In this document: in pieces, positions 35,559 to 46,816 of the stretch
Layout of the letters: every line of letters starts with the position of its first letter
How positions within the stretch are numbered: position 1 is the first letter of the stretch
Assembly (NCBI GenBank): GCA_009599575.1
Contig: VWND01000076.1
Coordinates: 1,488,001 to 1,552,000 of the forward strand
Length of the DNA stretch: 64,000 bases
Direction of reading: 5' to 3'
Source of the DNA: Blumeriella jaapii
Lineage: Eukaryota > Ascomycota > Leotiomycetes > Helotiales > Drepanopezizaceae
Translations under genes and position numbers: made by a program
Notes under the pieces: model-generated
Told to the model about the DNA's origin: nothing
Databases searched by the model: none
The model's input: only the letters and a program-made list of their open reading frames with translations

Positions 35559-35797
35559 GACTCCCCTCCCCTTTCCGAGGGCGAAACGAAACAGACTTGC
35601 CTTACTGGCATGCAAAACCTACTACGATCCTACTTACCTACCTACCTATAGGTAGGTACTTAATAGGTAGGTACTTAATAGGTAGGTACTTAATAGGTAG
35701 GTAGGTACTTACCTTCCTATTTATATACAGACAGGACCACCAGCACCATGGGTTTCCGTGCGTTGTCTGGTCCAAGGTCGCCTACTTCGCTTCCTGC

Positions 35798-35851
35798 CTT
35801 TCTTTCTTTCTTTCTTTTCTTTTCTTTCTTTCTTTCTTTCTTTCTTTCTTT

Positions 35852-35882
<31 letters not shown>
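35798..35882. repeat. (TTTC)n repeat with TTTTC interruptions
   Basis: About twenty tetramers, broken by a few pentamer units. Confidence 0.9.
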
Positions 35883-35940
35883 CGCGTGCGTACGTAGGTA
35901 TGTACCTTGAAGGTAGTAGAGCGCACCGGGACGTAGATTG

Positions 35941-35975
35941 GTGAGGTGAGGTGAGGTGAGGTGAGGTGAGGTGAG
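35941..35975. repeat. (GTGAG)n pentanucleotide repeat
   Basis: Seven perfect units. The same unit recurs at 56692-56741. Confidence 0.9.
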
Positions 35976-36387
35976 CTAGGTACCTAGGTACAAAACATAG
36001 GTCTGTACCTACCTCTAGATAGCGAGCAAGGGATCGAAGCCAGAGCACAGTCCTGTTCTCCTCGCTGGAGCTATTCCTGTCTCTGCCTGGCTCTTTCTGC
36101 ACGCGTTTTTTTTGGGAGGGGTGGAGAGCGGGGCGAGAACATCAACAAACAACACTCTTCCGTATGAACGCAAAAGTGATGTGCCTCGTGGCTGGTCATG
36201 ACTCGTTCATTCGTAGCAGGCGAGAAGTGCCTGCCTGTTTATATGTGGGGTATCAATGCTTAATCAATGTAAGCTAGCGTTTTGCACACCCTCCCCCATT
36301 CCCACTTATTGTTGAACACCACCATCATTTCCTTCTTGTGATAAGCTGAAGGTCTCGTTGTGAGAATTTCGCCAGCCTCCATTCCGC

Positions 36388-37136
36388 TCAGACACCGATC
36401 CCAAACCCCGCCATCGCAGCGACGCCTATGACGCCCACAAGATGCCGCGTCTCCCTGCGTCCAGGCCCCGAGCTCGTGACGCTCGTGGCAACGGCATCCG
36501 TCTTCTTCCCGCTCGTCTGCTTCAGGACGTTGTCCTTGAAGTACTGCTTCTTGGCGCCCACGACGTTGCCGGGCGTAGTACTCGCAGACGACGTAGAAGC
36601 CCGGCGTGGCGTTGCGGCCCTGGCAGCTGGCGACGCCGCAGCCGACGCTCGTCGTGTTGCTCCACACCAGCTGCGTGAAGTGGGCCGTCTTCTCGCTGTA
36701 GCCCGTCGGCGAGCGGAAGCTGTAGTGCTTGCGCTCGAGGCCCCACGCGTCGACGCTGGCGCTGGCGCTCGCGTAGCCCGCGGCGAGGTTCTCGCCTGTG
36801 GGACCGCCCTGGTCGACAATCAGCGTCAGTTCGGCCTTAGGTGGTGGTGGTGAGATGGAGAGGTCTTACGCTGTGGCGGAAGTTACACGCCTTCGCCCAT
36901 TGCGCGGCGAACGCGGCGGAGGTGTCGTTCCATCTGAGGTCTTTCACGCCGTGCTGGCCGCGGTAGAAGTTGTGTGCGGCTACCAGGTCTTGCTGGAAGA
37001 TAGCCGCGTCCGTATAGGAAAGGTCTGTTGCTTGCGGAGCCGACACGACGACTGTGCTCATCTCTGCTGCTTGCACGAGGATGTTGGATGTCGGGAGGAG
37101 CAGCGCCAGGCTGGAGAGGACAGAGAGTGCACGCAT
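36388..37136 (-). CDS. secreted CAP/PR-1 family protein (1-base frameshift)
   Basis: Exons 36870-37136 and 36388-36808. A signal peptide (LSVLSSLALLLPTSNILVQA) leads to a CAP (SCP/TAPS) domain: FQQDLVAAHNFYRGQHGV, LRWNDTSAAFAAQWAKAC, GPTGENLAAGYAS, TAHFTQLVWSNTTSVGCG and GFYVVCEYY. The His and Glu pairs that form the CAP cavity are all present. Fungal Pry-type CAP proteins bind sterols or fatty acids and are exported. Just after CEYY (about 36577) one extra base breaks the frame. Skipping it gives PGNVVGAKKQYFKDNV, the usual end, then a Ser/Thr tail and a hydrophobic terminus (VGVIGVAAMAGFGIGV) that suits a GPI-anchor signal; total 228 residues. Confidence 0.85.
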
Positions 37137-38503
37137 GCTGCACTTGTATTATAGACAATAGTTCTGCTCGGTTAGCGAGTAGGAGTAGTAGTAGAAGTGA
37201 AGTGCTAGTACAGAGGAAGTACCACTTCGATTCTCAGCAATCGCGAGACGAGAAAGACTTGCAAGTCAAGTACTTATTTGTTGCTGGATTCGATTTGAGA
37301 TCAGACGTGAGTAGAAAGGCAAGGCCCATTTTTTCCTTTGCTTTCCTTTCCTTGCCTCGACCTCGACCTCGACCTCGACCTCGACCTCGCTCCGTCCCCT
37401 GCCTGGGCTGGGCCTGAAGCTGATTCGCACCTCCCGTAACCCATCCATGGTGCTGGCTGGCTGGCTGACTTCAGCGTTCATCGCAGCTTCAGACGCAGCG
37501 CACAGCCGGCCTGAACCCTGGCCGTTCATTCCGCGGTTTATGGAGGCCACCAAGTGATGGCTCCCATCTGCTCAAGCATCTTGGGCTCTGCGCCGCGAAC
37601 GGATGTTGGTGCTTTGCGTTCGTTGCCACTGCTGTCATCTCCGCGGGCGGGATGAGTGGCGATGCCAGGATGTTTCTTGGTTTGGAGGGTTTGGAGTCGA
37701 GAGATGTGTGCTTGGAGAGATATTCCGGGGTTAGACGAGGAGAATGTAGGAATTAAGAGGCAGAGAAGCATTGATTGGGTGACGATGGTGGTTTGAGATT
37801 GGAGGTCGGAGGTTGGCGGTCGGAGGTTGGCGGTCGGAGGTCGGAGGTCGGGTTCGAAAAAGGTTGGCGGTTCGAAGGTTGGCGGTTGGCGATTGGCGAT
37901 TGGCGCTTGGTGGTGTTGGTTGATGGTTGATGGTTGTTGGTTGTTGGTGGTACTGTGTGTACTTAAACACGGTGATGAGGCCGGTGGTGAGATGGAGATA
38001 CTGTACATACAGTAGAGGACTGTCATAGAAGTGTGCTGTGTCAGCATCTCGAGCTGGTGTGGAGGAGAAACGTGACCCGTGAAAAACGTGATCAACGAGA
38101 AACTCGATCAACGACACACGTGATCAGCGTCATGCGAGAAGAAACGTGATGAATTCTGTACAGTACAATGGGCCGATGGAGGCTCTCTCACATCATTTGG
38201 TTGCCCAGACCCGGGTCTCGCTTACATAACCACTTCATCGAACACCGAGTTGTCCATTTTGGGCAGCCACCTCGTGTCCCACCACCCCCACCCGCTCCTT
38301 CCCGTCTCGTGTTTTTGAACGACACTCCACAATCCACAATCCACAAATCTCCTCTGCTGTTCAACTCAACTCAACTCAACTCAACTCAACTCAACTCAAC
38401 TCAACTCAGCTCAGCTCAGCTCATCTCAACTCAACTCAACTCAACTCAACTCAACTCAACTCAGCTCAGCTCAGCTCAGCTCAGCTCGTACAAGTAAAGT
38501 GTC
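37137..38503. other. intergenic with simple repeats
   Basis: Includes a CCTCGA hexamer run (37357-37390), degenerate GGTCGGAGGTTGGC units (37803-37905), and the TCAAC/TCAGC array next to the PCH2 start. gtacagtac motifs lie at 37998 and 38158. Confidence 0.45.
38361..38487. repeat. (TCAAC/TCAGC)n pentanucleotide array in the PCH2 leader
   Basis: About 25 five-base units with blocks of A-to-G variants, ending only 16 bp before the PCH2 start codon. It must be part of the promoter or 5' leader. Confidence 0.9.
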
Positions 38504-40331
38504 ATGGCGAATTCGGGAGAGAAGCTCATCGACTTCACCCCTCCCGCCAAACAACGGCGCATGGGCACCCTTTTCCTCGAAGCCAGACTCAAAGAAGGCA
38601 CGTTAGCAGGGCCCCAGCCGCTGGACTGTGAACAGGCGAGTTAATCGGAGCAGATCAAGCCCCAATGTCACCAGCCAAGCTGACGCAGCTCGAAGTATGA
38701 AAGAACGCTGCAGGCAAAGCTGGCCTCCCTCGACAACACGTTCGACATGCTGGAAAACATCATCGAGGACGAGAGAAGTGAGTCGACCCAACTTTCGTCC
38801 TTGCTGCTCCACACGCTATGACCGTGCATCTAATGTCTCTCCGATGTGAAGATGGCAAGATGAAGTTGGGCGCGGAGTTTGCGTTCGCGAAGCAGACGCT
38901 GGATTCCTTGAAAGTGGTGGAGTACATTGGGCCCGTGAGGAAAGAAACGTGCTTCTCATTGCGGGATGTGAAGTTGAAGGTCCAAGTGTTTGAGCTGTAC
39001 ACGGAAGCCTCGCCCTTGGGTGGCGCAGGTGACGGTCACGAGCAGTTGGGTGAGGTTGTTGCCATGCCACACGCTCGATTCGAAGCAGTGTGGGACGAGT
39101 AGGTTGGGGTCTTCCACCGTACGCTCCCAAGACCAGATATAGATCCTGACGGTGCAACGCAGGCTCGTGTTCGATCACGATATCAAAGCCGACTTGATTT
39201 GGATGATGACGAACATCCGTGGGTCTCCAAGAGCGCGGGCACGTTGAGAAAGCTCACCCTTGATAGTGCGGTTCTCTCAAGCCTTCAGAGCCTCCGACAT
39301 CCGTCGCAAGCTGAACCCGATGATCCTCTTATACGGCCCCCCAGGAACCGGTAAAACGCGTCTCTGCCAGGGCCTCGCTCAGAAAATCTCGATTCGGCTC
39401 AGCGGGCAGTACGAATTCACCACGCTGATCCAGGTCAAGACGGCCATCCTCCTATCGAAGTACTTCAGCGAGAGCGCGCGGCACGTCGACGAGATCTTCA
39501 ACAAGATATCCCAGATGTGTCAAGAAGAGCCAAATCGGTTCGTGTGCGTGCTAATCGACGAGGTCGAGTCGATCGCAAGTTCGCGGAGATACAGCACGCA
39601 GGAGGGCGAGTCGCACGACGCCTTGCGCGCCACGAACGCCTTGCTCACAGGCCTCGATCGCATGGCGGGCTACTCGAACCTGGTGTTCCTCTTCACGTCC
39701 AACATGTGCGACGCGCTGGACTCGGCCTTTCTCGACCGGTGCGGCTTAAAGGAGTATGTGGGGCCGCCCAGCGTCGCCGCGCAGTACGAGATTCTGCGCG
39801 GCATCCTGCAAAAGCTCGCGAGTTGCCAGGTCATCGACTCGGACGCCGAGATCCCGTCATACGATGACGCTCGATTCCAGGCGATTGCCAATCCCGAGAA
39901 TGCCGTACGTGTCCCTCGGTCACATGTCGTGGCGTGGTGGTGGGAATGATAAAGCACTTGCTGACTGCTCTAGAGCTTCACGCTCCTGGACATCGTCAGG
40001 CTGATCCAGCGGACGAACGACGGTATGTGTCTCATCACAGGAACTATCTTTGTGTGTGCTGACACACCCCTCTCTTCCAGCCCAACACACCGAGATCAGT
40101 GGTCGCGGCCTCGCCCAGCTCCCCGAAAAGGCGCTGATGCGCTACCTTCGTGATGAAGACTGCGATCTCGACACGGCGTTGCGGTTCATGGCGAAGTCTG
40201 TCCTGGATGGCAGTGGCAATGGTATGAAACCAGAGGACGCGACGCGCGGAAAGGCGGAGAAGCGTACTTGGGCCGTGTTCCTGGAGGATGAATGCGGGCT
40301 GGACATCCCTGAGTTCTTGAGAGCTTTGTGA
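38504..40331 (+). CDS. PCH2: Pch2/TRIP13 AAA+ ATPase, meiotic checkpoint
   Basis: Seven exons (38504-38601, 38689-38777, 38852-39098, 39163-39218, 39267-39904, 39974-40022, 40081-40331) give 475 residues with all phases in agreement. Pch2/TRIP13 is a hexameric AAA+ remodeller of HORMA proteins; it removes Hop1 from synapsed meiotic axes and acts on Mad2 in mitosis. Walker A is GPPGTGKT at 187-194, Walker B VLIDEVES with D261/E262, and sensor 1 FTSNMCDALD. The family-specific RLCQGLAQKISIRLSG and LKEYVGPPS are clear. The C-terminal helical domain contains RGLAQLPEKALMRYL. The N-terminus is short, as in fungal forms. Confidence 0.92.
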
Positions 40332-40968
40332 AGCTGTTGGTGGGTGGGGGAGGCTCTGGGAGTGACATTTGAGATTTAGATTGAAATGGCCGGATTTGCT
40401 ACATTACAGTACATTGGAAGGTTGCTTCGAGAAGGACTCACATAGTAGTAGACCATAGTAGACCATCTTCTGTCCGTCGAGTCACACACCTCTCACTTCA
40501 CCGGTGATCTTCGGGACTCGGTTGCGGTTTGTTTGGTTGATGTGGATTAGCCGATCCGGTCTGTACGTACATTATAGAACGGATTTCGAAATATAATTTA
40601 TACATGTACTTAATGTACATATAAAAGCGAATAAAAGAAAGGAAAGCAAATAGCCGAGCCGCTCTTACAGTAGCTGGCCCACTTTTCTTCCGCGGGTTGG
40701 GAAGGTGGGAGGGGTTTGGTTGCGCGTAAAAGAGAAATCAGTACTGTAGGTACCTATATGTATCTATGAAGAAGGTAGGTATGTACATATAGCATGATAA
40801 CTCGACGCGAGTCCTGCGAACTTGAAATCGCGGCTCAAGTACTGGGGGTTGCTTTTAGTAAAGTATGGCTGTTTTTTGGTAGGGGGCTTTTTCTTATATA
40901 CCTTATGTATATATATACATGTAGAGATATGAACGTTTTTTCTTTTCTTTTCTTTTCTTTTCGCAGGA

Positions 40969-41115
40969 TAGCTGGTGAGAGGAGAGGATAGCTGGTGAGA
41001 GGAGAGGATAGCTGGTGAGAGAAGAGGAGAGGAGAGGAGAGGAGAGAGAGAGGAGAGGAGAGGAGAGGAGAGGAGAGGAGAGGAGAGGCGAGGCGAGGAG
41101 AGGAGGAAGAAGAAG
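40969..41115. repeat. 20-bp minisatellite running into (GGAGA)n
   Basis: Three copies of ggatagctggtgagaggaga are followed by a long GGAGA pentamer run. The upstream TTTTC pentamers at 40935-40961 lie only a few bases away. Confidence 0.85.
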
Positions 41116-41739
41116 AAGAAGAAGAAAGGGCGAGGCAGGTATCGTATAGTAGTAGAGTAGCAGAATGGCTTCTCACACTGCACGCCGCCGTGTCGTGGAT
41201 CTGGGGACGTGGGTAAGCGGGAGGGGAGGAGAGGGGGGGAGGGGGGAAGGAGGGAGGGAGGGAGGGAGGGTGTGTGTGTTGTGGGGAAAACATGCTTGTT
41301 TAGATTAGGTATCTACTGTATACCTAGGTAGGTAGGTGGAATTGGATGGGTGGACGGATCGGTGGACGGATCGGTGTAAAAAAGAGAGTGAGTACGTACC
41401 TTAGGTATATACAGTAGGTAGCAAGTAAGTAAGCGGGCGGGTTTGTTTCCAAGATCTTGGTGGTGTTGGTTTGTGATTTCGGTGGGTCTGATTTATGGTT
41501 TGCTTTGAAAGATAGGTACTGTAGCGATGTGTAGTACAGTACCTTAGAGGAGGCACCTAACCGCCTGCTCCCCGTTTCTCGCCTGGTCCAGTGCGGCATT
41601 GTGTTATCCTCTTTGGCTTTTTTTTGGTTCTGAGTTTCCTTTTTTTCCCTCTCCGACTTGAGACGAGAAAGAAGCTGGCGCTTGACCTCTTGCATCGATA
41701 CCTACCTATACCTAGTACTGTACATACACAGGAGAAGGC

Positions 41740-41764
41740 ATGGATGGTACGGTACGGTACGGTA
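41740..41764. repeat. (GGTAC)n pentanucleotide repeat
   Basis: Five units, each overlapping the palindrome GGTACC/GTAC. Confidence 0.8.
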
Positions 41765-42141
41765 CACAAGACGCAGGGAAAGACGGCCGAGAGAGAAAAC
41801 CGAAGAGAAGAGTAGAAAAGGCCATCACTTACCATGTATGTATGTATGTATGTACAGTACTTACTCAACCTTTTTATTTTTTCCCCTTCCCTTTTCCGTT
41901 CTTCCCTCGTCGAACGTGCAAGATGGGTTGGACCGGAACAGGAGCTGACTGACTGACTCCCAGCCGAGCGAGCCATGATGCCACATGCCGCGCCGAGGCC
42001 ACGACGACGACGACAGTACGCACGCAACCGTGAGATGATGAGATGAGAGGCGATGCCTCGCGTGATACCGCATGGAAGGAGAGGAGGCACCAAGTGCGTT
42101 TGTTCCTCTTACAGTACTTACTATCCCTGGTCCCGCGTTTG

Positions 42142-42166
42142 GGCTTCGCTTCGCTTCGCTTCGCTG
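42142..42166. repeat. (CTTCG)n pentanucleotide repeat
   Basis: Five units between otherwise unique sequence. Confidence 0.8.
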
Positions 42167-42698
42167 GGTGGTGGGCTTGTTTCTCTTTCGGTACGGCTTC
42201 GTCCGCTCGCGGCGGCTGGCTTGGGTGAGTGTCGACGTGAAGGAGCAGCGAATCGGAAGATGCGAAAGGTGCTTGCGGAGGCGTGGTGGGTTCAGCGAGC
42301 ACGCGAGACTCTTCATTATCAGAGTTGCAGTACAAAGTGTACCTACGGTATCTCGCTTTGCCTTTGTCCGTGTATTGCAAGCACTCGCTACGAGATGGAG
42401 AGGCTGAACGCGTTTCGTTGACAGATAGAAGGATCCACGAGATACATCAGTAGATAGGCATGTATGTATGTATCGCACATGTGATAAATGTACATATAGT
42501 ATAATACAGAAACTGTACTGTACTGTACTGTACAGTATGTATACACATTTAGCAGATACCGGGGCATGCAGTCGTCCCCAAACAAACCGGAGCGAACCTT
42601 CCGGACACGGCCCCGCGCCCTTGTCTGGTGTTGTGTCTGCGGGTTGGGCCAGGATCGCTTCCGCCTATCGAACCCCTGGTTTCCATTGATGCTCGCGA

Positions 42699-42722
42699 TG
42701 CGTTGCGTTGCGTTGCGTTGCG
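42699..42722. repeat. (GCGTT)n pentanucleotide repeat
   Basis: Almost five perfect units. Confidence 0.8.
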
Positions 42723-42993
42723 GGCATGGGGTGGGACTTTTGCTTCGACGCGTGCATCTCATACAGGAAAGGGATAAGATAAAGATCGAGGTGCTGGTTT
42801 GATCAAAGCTAGAGCGAGAGCGAGACAGATAGACTGAATGCTACGGTATGGTACGGTACTGTATGTACTGTACGAGATAGGTTGTCGAGGAATCGAGTGG
42901 ACAGAGTATTTGCAGTGTAGTGCATACAGAATGTGCAGTATATTAAACACGTATAGTACATTGAAAAATATACAGGACGTAAAATAGGTACAT

Positions 42994-43120
42994 ACAGTAC
43001 ATGAATGTAAACAGTACATGGAATGTAAACAGTACATGAATGTAAATAGTACATGAATGTAAACAGTACATGAATGTAAACAGTACATAAAATGTAAACA
43101 GTACACAAAATACATTGATT
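42994..43120. repeat. 17-bp minisatellite containing gtacatg
   Basis: About seven units built on aatgtaaacagtacatg, differing by single bases or one-base length changes. Confidence 0.85.
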
Positions 43121-43479
43121 ATAATACATACATTCAGTACATTACATACGGTCCTGCACCGGAGTAATTGGCGTGGCCTTGCATGCCTCATGTCTGACTG
43201 ACGTAGGGCCGGACCACCATGACGCCCCGCCCCCGCCCTGCCCACCCCTCCCCCTCCCTCTCCCCCCCTTGCATCACAATTTTTCGACTTGACCTCTCTT
43301 TTCCTACACACAGTACGACACGACCACCAACTCACTTTCCCATCAATGCCATCGCAGCAGATGACTCGTGTCCCCTCCGTCGATGTGTGAGCAGGCTCTC
43401 TTGTTCTCCTCCTCGACATCAACACAGCCTCGTCCACATCGGCGCGGCTCGGGAAAGGCAAACCAACTATAGGTACACA

Positions 43480-43670
43480 GCACAGCACAACACAACAAAA
43501 CAACAGAACGACCAACAGAACGATCAACAGAACCAGCAACAGAACTACCAACAGAAAACCAGCAGAACCACCAATAGAACCACCAACAGAAAACCAACAG
43601 AAAACCAACAGAACCACCAACAGAACAGCCATCAGAACGACCAACAGAACCACCAACGTCAGCCCACTGG
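43480..43670. repeat. CCAACAGAA-type minisatellite
   Basis: Degenerate units of about 12-18 bp with accaacagaac as core. They read as Gln/Asn-rich peptide in one frame, but no gene context supports coding. Confidence 0.75.
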
Positions 43671-43790
43671 TTGGCCAACCATCCCTCCTGCCTCGACCCC
43701 TCCCTCCTCGTCGCCATTCAAGGCTCATTCATGCTCGCGCAATTGCCATTTCCCATTCCCGCGCCGTGAAGAATCCCGCCAGCTGTCGAA

Positions 43791-46700
43791 ATGACCGTCT
43801 TTGTGGTTTCCCTGTAAGTCCGTCATTCCACTCGCGCCTCTCCTCTCCTCTCCTCTCCTCTCCTCGCGACATCTCCCCGGAGCACGGGGAGAGTGGATCC
43901 CCAGATTTCTGGGCGTGCAAGTCCTCCGAGGCACAGCTCCTCTTCTCCCTTCCCCAATTCACCCTCCCATCGACCGTGGAAGCATCTGACGCGAGGCGAC
44001 AGCTTTCTCCCCCATACCATCAACTTCACCCTCCCAACCAGTGACGCTCGAGGCCGACCATCGGCTCCCCCAAGCACGAATCCCCAGATCGATACCTCGC
44101 GCAAACCAAGTCTCTTCGCCCAACAGCAAAACCCGACCCCTCCAGAGACCCCCGTCACGGACGTGCACAGCGATGCCCTCTTCGCTCGAGAAGAGAATGC
44201 TAAGCTGCGTAGCCATTTTCCGAAGCAAGACCCCGCAGGCTCGCTGTTTGCGCCCAGCGATCCGCACTCGCCGGCGTGGGGTGCCGGGGCCACGTTCACC
44301 CAGCCTCGATCCAGAGCGGGTTCTCCGCCTCCTGCGGACATCCTGAAGCACAACCAGACCCTGGAGAAGGCGAAGCTCCTCGGGCGCGCAGGCCTGCGAC
44401 AGCCACGGATTCCCAGGAGCAACAGCCATGATCAAGTCTTTGCCCATGCCGAGTGGACGGTGGTCCCCGCGGACCAAGGCAACGGCGGGCTCCGAAACGC
44501 GGTCCAGGCCGCGGTGAGAAACGGGATGCAGCATGACAAGACCTGGGTCGGAAGCATAGGAATGCCTACCGACGCGCTGGAGAATACGCGGCAGAAGCAA
44601 GACATCGAGGATCGCTTGGCAACCGAGTACGACTCTCTCACCGTCTTCTGCAAGGACGGTGATTTCGATGGACACTACACGCACTACTGCAAGCAAATCC
44701 TGTGGCCCGTCTTCCACTACCAGATCCCGGACAACCCAAAGAACAAGGCGTACGAGGACCATTCGTGGGTGTACTACGTGGCCGTCAACCAGGCCTTCGC
44801 GGACAAGATCGTCAAGAACTGGAAGCGCGGCGACATCATCTGGGTCCACGACTACCATCTCCTCTTGGTCCCCTCCATGGTCCGCAAGAAGCTCCCGGAG
44901 GCCAAAATCGGATTCTTTCTGCACGTCGCCTTTCCCTCGTCCGAGGTGTTCCGATGCTTGGCCATGCGCAAGCAGCTCCTGGAGGGCATGCTCGGCGCCA
45001 ACCTCATCGGCTTCCAGATCCACGAGTACGCACGCCACTTCTTGCAGACCTGCAGTCGGCTCCTGTGTGTCGAGGCTACCCCTGGCGGCGTCCAACTCGA
45101 GGACCGTTTCGTCGACGTCATCGACCTCGCCATTGGCATCGATCCCGTCGCGTTGGAGATGAACCGTGCCGACCCAGACGTGGCAAAGTGCCTCGCGACG
45201 CTGCAAGAGCGATACCGTGGGAAGAAGCTGATCGTCGCCCGAGACAAGCTAGATCACGTGCGCGGCGTTCGACCCAAGCTGCTGGCCTACGAGCTCTTCT
45301 TGAACCAGAATCCGGAGTGGAGAGACCAGGTCGTCATGATCCAAGTCGCGACGTCGACCACGGAGCAAGCCGAGCTGGACGCGACGGTCTCCGACATTGT
45401 CACCCGAGTCAACTCGTCGTGGGCCAACCTGGCGTATCAGCCGGTCGTCTATCTGAAGCAAGACATCAGCTACGCGCAGTATCTCGCTCTGCTCACCGTC
45501 GCCGATGCCTTGATGATTGCTAGCCAGCGCGAGGGTATGAACCTGACGTGCCATGAGTACCTCTTCTGCCAAGACGGAAAGTTCGAGGGCCACAATCAGC
45601 ACGGCTCCCTCATCTTGAGCGAGTTCACCGGAAGCGCGTCGGTCTTTGGGGGCCACGAGCTGTCTGTCAATCCGTGGGACTACAGGCAGTGCGCCGACGC
45701 CATCAAGCAAGCGCTGGAGATGGGCGACGAGGAGAAGAAGCAGCGATGGGACCATCTGTACACGGCTGTCATGCACCACACCGCGGCGCACTGGTTCAAC
45801 GCCTTTCTGACCCGACTCGACAAGGCCTACGACGAGCAACATCGACGCGACACCACGTCGATCCCCCGCTTATCTATCAACTCGCTCGGCCGCCAATACC
45901 AAGAGTCGAAGCACCGCCTCTTCTTCCTGGACTACGAGGGGACTCTTGCTTCTTGGGGCTCCCCCAACGACATCATCCTCACCAGTCCTCAGCGTACGCT
46001 CGATGCCTTGAACGATCTCCTGCAGGACAGTCGCAACATCGTCTACGTCATGTCTGGTCGCCAACCGGAGGATCTCGATCGACTCTTCAAGCGTGTGCCG
46101 AACCTTGGCCTGATCGCCGAGAACGGTTGTTTCCTCAAGCATTTCGGCACGAACAAGTGGCTTGAGTTGCCCGATCCCGCCAAGATGCAAGCGTGGCAGG
46201 ATTCTGTCGAGGGCACCTTGCAGTACTACCATGAACGCACGCCTGGATCGTGGATCGAGACGCGACACTGCAGTATCATCTTCCACTACATGAACTGTGA
46301 AGATCAAGAGACTGCGAGCCGCCAGGCTGGTGACTGTGCCAACCACATCAACATTGCGTGCGAGGAGCAGCGGATCCGGGCCATTCCCATTGAAGGTACG
46401 TCGCGTCCCTCTTCTAGTCTCTCCAGCGGTGCTGACCTCGCTGTCCCACACGCAGGCGCGGTCATTGTCGAGCCGATCGACTGGTCGAAGGGCACCGCCG
46501 CTACGCAAATCTTTGCCGGTCTCGAGAAGGACATGGCTCCGAATCTGGGCTACGACTCGCCCGTTGACTTCCTCATGGTGGCTGGTAATGGGCGCGACGA
46601 CGAAGTCATCTTTCGCTGGGCCAACGAGCTCGAAAAAGCCAAGACCGTCAAGCACGTCACGACGGTCAGTCTGGGCAGTCGGAATACCGAGGCCGGATAT

Positions 46701-46816
46701 ACTCTCACGCAGGGTGTCACGGGTATGTCCAAACTGCACCCCTCTGGCTGCATTCACCGTACTAATGGTCCTCAGGCGTCTTGTCGGTGCTGCAAAAACT
46801 CTCTGTCATGACGTGA
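43791..46816 (+). CDS. trehalose-6-phosphate synthase complex subunit (Tps3/Tsl1-like)
   Basis: Four exons (43791-43813, 44003-46395, 46456-46722, 46776-46816) encode 907 residues. The first encodes only MTVFVVS and part of a Leu codon; the junction gives SLFLPHTINF, a hallmark start of this family. A GT20 glucosyltransferase-like domain spans about 150-640 (WVHDYHLLLVPSMVRKKLP, AFPSSEVFRCL, EYLFCQDGKFEGHNQHGSL). A HAD trehalose-phosphatase-like domain spans about 645-890 and starts FFLDYEGTLASWG. The active phosphatase motif is DxDGT; here D651-Y-E653-G-T has Glu for the second Asp. With the large N-terminal extension this favours the regulatory subunit that holds Tps1 and Tps2 together, over a catalytic phosphatase. 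Trehalose supports stress tolerance and spore survival. Confidence 0.87.

Larger units (their letters stand above)
34796..36387. other. repeat-rich intergenic region
   Basis: Holds CCTA units (35441-35469), TGTGC/TATGC pentamers (35508-35558), a TTAATAGGTAGGTAC repeat (35650-35712), a TTTC run (35798-35881) and GTGAG pentamers (35941-35975). No gene is seen. Confidence 0.5.
40332..43790. other. long repeat-rich intergenic region
   Basis: About 3.4 kb without a convincing gene. It carries several pentamer arrays, a GA-rich minisatellite, many GTAC palindromes (40600-43150) and a CAACAGAA-type minisatellite. Long frames at 41861-42478 and 42943-43728 on the minus strand are low in complexity. 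Confidence 0.5.

Noticed and set aside
41861..43728. Two long minus-strand ORFs between PCH2 and the trehalose subunit
   Set aside because: Low-complexity, Ser/Arg- or Val/Leu-rich translations of repeat DNA.
43959..45206. 415-residue minus-strand ORF
   Set aside because: Antisense shadow of the trehalose subunit gene with its high third-position GC.
45870..46757. 295-residue minus-strand ORF
   Set aside because: Also a shadow of the trehalose subunit gene.
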